A DNA stretch of 64,000 nt from NIOZ-UU13 sp964417935. Its GTDB lineage: Bacteria; Planctomycetota; Phycisphaerae; Sedimentisphaerales; Anaerobacaceae. Positions 59,909-64,000 of this stretch are shown piece after piece. Position 1 is the first letter of the stretch; each line of letters starts with the position of its first letter. The DNA lies in the NCBI GenBank assembly GCA_964417935.1, contig CAYQKF010000010.1, positions 4,877-68,876 of the forward strand, read 5' to 3'. The translations under genes and the position numbers were made by a program. A model generated the notes under the pieces. It was not told where the DNA came from and made no database searches. It saw only the letters and a program-made list of their open reading frames with translations.

Positions 59909-60979
59909 ATGGCACGTCATAGAAATCATCTTAATCGGCGCGATGTTCTAAGAGGTTTTGGATTGGGGGCGATTGGTCTTGCATTCGGAGGAAAAACCTT
60001 TGGCCCTGCCGTCAGCGATGCAGCTCCGGGAAGCCCCTGGGTCAAAAAAAACGGATTGTTTGGAACCAAAGAGCCGCCCGCAAAGGTCGCTCTGATAAAA
60101 GGCAATGACAGGCGGGATATTGTATATCAAGCGCTGAAGAAAATCGAAGATGAAGTCCTCGCTTCCATCGGCGACAAAAAGAAAATTCTAATCAAACCAA
60201 ATTTCGTAATCACATCTCGCCAGCTTGCCGCTACCCACGTGGATGCAGTCAGGGGAATCCTCGATTTTTTAAGGCCCCACTACAAAAATCAGATTATTGT
60301 CGGCGAATCCACAATCTCCAGGCAAGGCACGTTTGATGGATTCAAAAACTACGGCTATCTTGCGCTGGAAAAGGAATACAACGTCAAGCTGATTGACCTT
60401 AATCACCAGCCTTGGCAGTACCGTTACGTTTTCGGCAAAGGCCACCGTCCGACCCCGATTCGGATTATCTCGACGTTCTTAGACCCCGATTTGTACATAA
60501 TCTCTGCGGCCAAAATGAAAACCCACGACCGCGTGCTAACAACCTTGTCACTGAAAAACGTCCTGCTCGGGGCACCACTCAACGACTACAAGAAGAATGA
60601 TAAGGGCCTGATGCACGCCGAGTACAATTTCTCTCGCAAGTCGCTTCTGAACTACAATATGTTCCATCTGGCCCAGGAGATTTATCCCGACCTTGGCGTC
60701 ATCGATGGCTTTGTAGCTATGGAAGGCAATGGCCCGACCGGCGGAACTCCCGTAGATACAAGGCTTGCTCTGGCAAGCCTTGACCCCCTTGCGATGGACA
60801 CCCTCGCAACAAAGCTAATGGGATTTGACCCAACCCAGATTATGTATTTGGCGGCTTTTGCCGAAGCAGGAATGGGCCAGGGCGACCTTGACAAGATGGA
60901 AGTACTCGGCACACCGCCTGCCCGGTGTCAGTATCAATTCAAGGCACACAAGCGTTTGCTCGAGCCTTACGGACTCTAA
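59909..60979 (+). CDS. Tat-exported DUF362 protein
   Basis: 356 aa. Twin-arginine signal (NRRDVLRGFGLGAIGLAFGG). DUF362 core: KKKILIKPNFVITSR, IIVGESTISRQGTFDGF, AAKMKTHDRVLTTLSLKNVL, and SLDPLAMDTLATKLMGFDP. Some DUF362 proteins carry iron-sulfur ferredoxin domains; none is here. Paralogous in domain to the N-terminal half of the fusion protein at 48418. Weak ribosome site (AAAAAAGGAA). Confidence 0.9.
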   Translation: MARHRNHLNRRDVLRGFGLGAIGLAFGGKTFGPAVSDAAPGSPWVKKNGLFGTKEPPAKVALIKGNDRRDIVYQALKKIEDEVLASIGDKKKILIKPNFVITSRQLAATHVDAVRGILDFLRPHYKNQIIVGESTISRQGTFDGFKNYGYLALEKEYNVKLIDLNHQPWQYRYVFGKGHRPTPIRIISTFLDPDLYIISAAKMKTHDRVLTTLSLKNVLLGAPLNDYKKNDKGLMHAEYNFSRKSLLNYNMFHLAQEIYPDLGVIDGFVAMEGNGPTGGTPVDTRLALASLDPLAMDTLATKLMGFDPTQIMYLAAFAEAGMGQGDLDKMEVLGTPPARCQYQFKAHKRLLEPYGL

Positions 60980-61094
60980 AACGTAGGCTTCGTAGCCAAA
61001 AGCCTGCTATTGCAACGATATACCGGTTAGCGACACAAGGTGTGAGAATTTGTTCTCTTTGGTTGGCCACCATTCCCTCGAGACAAAACGCAGC

Positions 61095-61787
61095 TCAATC
61101 ACGGTCTTTGATAAAATGTAAAATTCTTTCAGGGGCCGAGTTTGCCTGGCCTTGAAGCGCTTTAAGGGTTTCATCTCTCATCTGGGCCACCGTGTACTTA
61201 CCTAATTCCAAAGCCTTGTTTATATCAGCCATGTGCTGCTCAACTTCCGGGATTTGCTCAAGGCTAAACTGAACGAACTTTGTAAACTCGTCTATTTTCT
61301 CATGAACACCAAGGAGAAATCCCTCAAAGGCTATGATTGCCTCTATTTCTTTCTTCAGGCGCTCTAACCCGTTGTTGCTGGTTTTTAAGGCCTCAATATC
61401 CTTCCTAAGGCTTTCTAACACGCCCCCGGCTTTGAAAGCCTCAATTTCCTTTTTCATGCGTTCTAACACGCCGCTGGCTTTGAAGCCATTAACATCATCC
61501 CCAAGTTCTCGAAGTCTGCCCTCTAATTTTGTTGCCAATTTTTTGAGTTTAAGCAAATTCTCTTTAATAATGCTGGTGATAGTAACGTCGCTGCTACGGG
61601 CATCCTGCTGAATGCCCGCTGTTTCCGTTTTTTGGAGTGGATTTTGGATTATTGCCATGGCCGCGTCATCGTCAGCGACCTTTCTTGAAGCTGTCGCTTT
61701 TGTCGAATTAAAAGTCCCGTTGTAGGTTTTGTTAATGATATGCGCATTATAACCTACATTTGACACATTTCCGGGTTGCTCAAGCAC
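61095..61787 (-). CDS. Coiled-coil protein with internal 15-18-aa repeats
   Basis: About 230 aa. I prefer the GTG at 61787, because GGAGGAAAG lies eight bases upstream; a GTG five codons earlier would put that site inside the gene. The middle is a coiled coil with three repeats: GVLERMKKEIEAFKA (106-120), GVLESLRKDIEALKT (122-136) and GLERLKKEIEAI (140-151), also visible in the DNA. The C-terminus (EEFTKFVQFSLEQIPEVEQH-like) is helical. No known domain; a structural or phasin-like role is possible. Confidence 0.65.
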   Translation of the reverse strand: MLEQPGNVSNVGYNAHIINKTYNGTFNSTKATASRKVADDDAAMAIIQNPLQKTETAGIQQDARSSDVTITSIIKENLLKLKKLATKLEGRLRELGDDVNGFKASGVLERMKKEIEAFKAGGVLESLRKDIEALKTSNNGLERLKKEIEAIIAFEGFLLGVHEKIDEFTKFVQFSLEQIPEVEQHMADINKALELGKYTVAQMRDETLKALQGQANSAPERILHFIKDRD

Positions 61788-61967
61788 CTTTCTTTCCTCC
61801 ACATTATGTTCTTCGCAGTGCCTTCCCAGAAGCTAACTCCACCAAATAAAATATAATAAAAAAAGCAGCTATAACCAAAAAGTCCGAGAAAATTTTCCGG
61901 GAGGATTTAATATGACTGCTTTTGATCTGCTGTCGCGTACGTTTTTTTCGGACTTTTGCACAAAGCA

Positions 61968-62483
61968 TCACGGCCAAAAGGCGGCCACAGCCACGATTAA
62001 CCAGATGGCAATACCGAGGGCAAATTTGCTGGTAATACCGAAGAATTCGCTAATACCGGCCCCCACGGCGTAACGAACAGAGTGCTCTGTCTTTGTTCCG
62101 CGCGAGAATTCCATTCCCCATACGCACAGCCCCGCGCCAAAACAGGCACCCAGCAGGGTTCCGAAAAAAGGAATGGGAATAAGGAAAGTGCCAAGCACGG
62201 CCCCTGTTACAGCCCCAAAAAGTGCCGCGATTGAGCCGGGCCAGCTTGCTCCTGATTTCTTGGCTCCTATCATGCCCGCGGAGAACTCTAAAAGTTCACC
62301 AAGAACTGCTAAGATTGCTATCGTAATCAATATATAGATGGAAAAGACTCTATTATCCCACTGCCACCAGGCAAACAGATAGGTGGATATGACAATCAGC
62401 CAATTGCCCGGCAGCCCAAAAACGACCAACCCCAACCAGGCAGTGTTGAGCAGAACCAGTAATATCAACCAAAGATAAAGCAT
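61968..62483 (-). CDS. DUF456 membrane protein
   Basis: 171 aa, four to five TM helices with the Gly-rich DUF456 pattern: LVVFGLPGNWLIVISTYLFA, GELLEFSAGMIGAKKSGAS, GAVTGAVLGTFLIPIPFFGT. The DUF456 family resembles small glycine-zipper membrane proteins of unknown function. ATG at 62483. Confidence 0.85.
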   Translation of the reverse strand: MLYLWLILLVLLNTAWLGLVVFGLPGNWLIVISTYLFAWWQWDNRVFSIYILITIAILAVLGELLEFSAGMIGAKKSGASWPGSIAALFGAVTGAVLGTFLIPIPFFGTLLGACFGAGLCVWGMEFSRGTKTEHSVRYAVGAGISEFFGITSKFALGIAIWLIVAVAAFWP

Positions 62484-62552
62484 AAGCGGATTCTATAAGA
62501 AAAAAGCAAAAACGCAAAAGGAAATTCATTGACAGATACAGAAAGGAAAAGG

Positions 62553-62612
62553 CTGGCGGGTGGCAGCATCAAACGCAGCCTCCCGGCCGAGCTTGTCGAG
62601 GGATTGGGGATA
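62553..62612. repeat. Dispersed GGGTGGCA repeat, copy 5 (diverged)
   Basis: GCGGGTGGCAGCATCAAACG, CCTCCCGGCCGAGCTTGTCG and AGGGATTGGGGATAGC. It lies immediately upstream of the AP2 remnant and may mark where the gene's 5' part was lost. Confidence 0.6.
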
Positions 62613-62647
62613 GCAACTTGCCTGTGTCGTAGTTTGGCGCTGTGTAA

Positions 62648-62872
62648 TACCTCTGCAACCGCACCAAGAGAAGAACAAAAACTCGCTCAAAATACAAAGG
62701 CCTTGAATGGGACAAAATTCAGAAAAAGCGGAAAGCCAGAATTCAGTTCAACGGCCAAAAAATTTACCTCGGCTCTTTCACTAACGAAATAGACGCCGCA
62801 AAAGCCTACGACAAAAAAACAACAGAGTTGTTCAAAGAATTTGCATGTTTAAACTTCACACACGATGTTTAG
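62648..62872 (+). pseudogene. HNH-AP2 homing-endonuclease-like remnant (AP2 domain only)
   Basis: An open frame of 74 codons without a start codon ends at the TAG 62870-62872. It encodes LCNRTKRRTKTRSKYKGLEW, then KARIQFNGQKIYLGSFTNEI, DAAKAYDKKTTELFKEFACL and NF: a complete AP2/ERF-type DNA-binding domain, as found at the C-terminus of bacterial HNH-AP2 endonucleases. The HNH part and start are missing, and an in-frame TAA lies just upstream. A clean terminator follows. Confidence 0.8.
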
Positions 62873-62904
62873 CCCCCAGGCCTGTACTGGGGGTTTTCTT
62901 TCTT
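62873..62904 (+). terminator. Rho-independent terminator after the AP2 remnant
   Basis: CCCCCAG-GCCTGTA-CTGGGGG followed by TTTTCTTTCTT. A 7-bp GC stem and a U-rich tail directly after the AP2 stop codon: the best intrinsic terminator in the window. Confidence 0.9.
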
Positions 62905-62923
62905 CCGCAATTTATGGATGGCT

Positions 62924-63619
62924 TTATGCTAATTTTGTGGCAGAAAAGGGCCTGCCATGAGCCGGATAGATGACTCTCGCCCCGCGTTCTCGGAGCTTCC
63001 GCCAGCTTTCATACACGGTATTGATGTCCTCGATGTAAATAGGCCTGTGGCCAACCCCCGTCCACCGTAAGAAATTCATCGCAGCATCGCCAACAAAGGC
63101 GCTTCCATCAGAAAGCAAAACTGAAATGGAGTCCCTTGTATGACCAGGCGTATGCAAGATAACGCCGTCAATGCCAATTCCTTTTAAAAGACTGTCATTA
63201 TCACCCTCAATCAGAATGTCCTTCTCGGCTAATCTCACCGGCGGAAACTTGAACTCCTTATGAACCAGCATGTAAAAAGTCATAACTATCTGGATGCGCC
63301 GATTGACTGGTTTGATAGTCTCTTCTGACTTGCCCTCTTCCAAGGCCGATACCGCATTACGGTGAGCTATGACTCGACATCCTGTACGCCGAACCAGCTC
63401 TGCCGCAAAACCGGCGTGGTCATCATGATGATGGGTCAGCAGCAGGTACTTGATATCTGAGGTCGCTATCCCCAACCTGGCAATCTTCTTCTCAAAGAGT
63501 TTGTAGTACTTTTCATAATCAGTGTCAATCAGCAAATAACCACCAGTGCACTTCAATAGAAAGCACCGGGTCCAACCCAGTTTCAAGCTAAAGATGCTAT
63601 GACTATTCGTGTCGTTCAT
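62924..63619 (-). CDS. MBL-fold metallo-hydrolase (glyoxalase II-like)
   Basis: 231 aa. LLLTHHHDDHAGFAAEL is the metal-binding THxHxDH motif, with ILHTPGHTRDSISVLL (third His), AFVGDAAMNFL (bridging Asp) and VIYPAHGRPF (last His). Stand-alone hydrolase of the glyoxalase II/quorum-quenching/flavodiiron-like superfamily; substrate not predictable. Start ATG at 63619 with GAAGGA upstream. Confidence 0.9.
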   Translation of the reverse strand: MNDTNSHSIFSLKLGWTRCFLLKCTGGYLLIDTDYEKYYKLFEKKIARLGIATSDIKYLLLTHHHDDHAGFAAELVRRTGCRVIAHRNAVSALEEGKSEETIKPVNRRIQIVMTFYMLVHKEFKFPPVRLAEKDILIEGDNDSLLKGIGIDGVILHTPGHTRDSISVLLSDGSAFVGDAAMNFLRWTGVGHRPIYIEDINTVYESWRKLRERGARVIYPAHGRPFSATKLA

Positions 63620-63749
63620 GCCGTTGAAAGTCCTTCATATAAAAACCATACAACAAAAGTAGAGTGGGACAACACCCACTATTTCTTTCGAAAACGCTTA
63701 GCTCAGGGACAAGCGCTATCGCGAGTCTCCTCAAGCGATTGGTTTAGCA

Positions 63750-64000
63750 TCAGTTCGATGGACATTCAAGAGATATCGTTCTACTACCCGTTCCTGCAAG
63801 AACAATTATATCTCCTGGTGCCGTTTTTATCTGTGTATTGACTTGTTTGACTTGTACGATGCCACCCTCTTGGATGGTGATACTTGCCTTGATGGCAATC
63901 ATATCGTCGTCCATCCTTTTGACTTCAATATCATTTTGGCCATCTTTTAGTCTCCATAGACCATTCTCACCTTCACCAATAAGTCTGATTACTACGCCAT
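63750..64000 (-). CDS. C-terminus of an unidentified protein (clipped by window edge)
   Basis: An 82-codon open frame enters from the right edge (first full codon at 63998) and ends at the TGA 63750-63752. It reads GVVIRLIGEGENGLWRLKDG, EVKRMDDDMIAIKASITIQE, then VKQVNTQIKTAPGDIIVLAG and a short tail. Alternating beta pattern, with TQIKTAPGDIIVLAG faintly reminiscent of secretin-type barrels, but no family can be assigned. It is 130 bp upstream of the MBL gene on the same strand. Confidence 0.6.
   Translation of the reverse strand, partial: GVVIRLIGEGENGLWRLKDGQNDIEVKRMDDDMIAIKASITIQEGGIVQVKQVNTQIKTAPGDIIVLAGTGSRTISLECPSN

Noticed and set aside
62529..62792. 87-codon frame overlapping the AP2 remnant
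   Set aside because: The AP2 domain is in a different frame with clear protein similarity; this frame is an out-of-phase shadow running through a repeat.
63599..63841. 80-codon plus-strand frame at the right end
   Set aside because: It is antisense to the metallo-hydrolase start and to the clipped minus-strand gene, which has a better coding pattern.
1..64000. CRISPR array, tRNA, rRNA, integrase or intact insertion sequence
   Set aside because: No spacer-repeat pattern, no cloverleaf or rRNA sequence and no transposase or tyrosine/serine recombinase motif was seen on either strand.

Overview
The window reads as a chromosomal segment of a planctomycete, most likely class Phycisphaerae (Sedimentisphaerales/MSBL9-like). 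This is an inference from gene content: Tat-exported DUF362 and TIM-barrel proteins, a DUF1080 protein, a ceramidase-like protein, SMP-30 propellers, giant TPR proteins, Ser/Thr kinases fused to TPR or PD40/dockerin-like modules, an AP2-domain remnant, and many dispersed palindromic repeats. Base composition is moderate. I see no rRNA, tRNA, CRISPR array, integrase or intact insertion sequence.

Left part (0-17 kb, almost all minus strand): a clipped Tat-signal gene; a DUF5107-TPR secreted protein sandwiched between the real 3' end of pcrA and a decayed second copy of that 3' end; PcrA helicase; a membrane protein; an ABC-2 permease/ATPase pair; a P1B metal ATPase; and three SPFH proteins in a row (two HflK-like, one HflC-like). 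A second ABC-2 permease diverges at 17.1 kb.

17-32 kb (mostly plus): a short N-acetylglutamate-synthase-like GNAT, an orphan HicB, then a compact fatty-acid-type cluster (FabZ, ACP, FabZ, ketosynthase, ketosynthase). The first ketosynthase has Asn where the second catalytic His should be. The ketosynthases are separated by an inverted-repeat-bounded unit holding an internally deleted S23-type four-helix-bundle gene. SerS, a flavin/PNPOx-like protein, a 157-bp MITE-like palindromic element, another ABC-2 exporter and ComEC follow.

32-39 kb (minus) is rich in small defence or toxin-antitoxin-like genes: a broken MNT/HEPN pair, a HicBA module, a solitary Mrr-type endonuclease, two mirror-arranged MNT/HEPN pairs directly upstream of argG, and a PIN-like protein whose start overlaps the stop of aroDE. 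An OmpA lipoprotein and a prepilin peptidase sit among them.

39-48 kb carries early aromatic biosynthesis: AroDE, classical AroB, and in addition both enzymes of the archaeal-type route (AroA'-like aldolase and DHQ synthase II), so two different ways to dehydroquinate are encoded within 8 kb. Single-gene insertions (Tat TIM barrel, DUF1080, RxxxxH HEPN) lie between them.

48-61 kb is a planctomycete-style surface/export block built from re-used modules: DUF362-SMP30 fusion, TPR kinase, sialidase-like propeller, ceramidase-like, SMP30-metallohydrolase fusion, an SMP-30 scrap, a chimeric truncated kinase, and a Tat DUF362 protein. The two kinases share an N-terminal tail and a sigma70-like promoter. 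The right end has a coiled-coil protein, DUF456, an HNH-AP2 remnant with a clean terminator, a metallo-hydrolase and a clipped gene.

Several repeat families have entered coding sequence in frame: heptamer arrays in comEC and the prepilin peptidase (42 bp countable in each) and a 60-bp palindrome in aroDE. Start codons were moved downstream of the longest reading frame wherever a better ATG, a Shine-Dalgarno site or a repeat boundary supported it.
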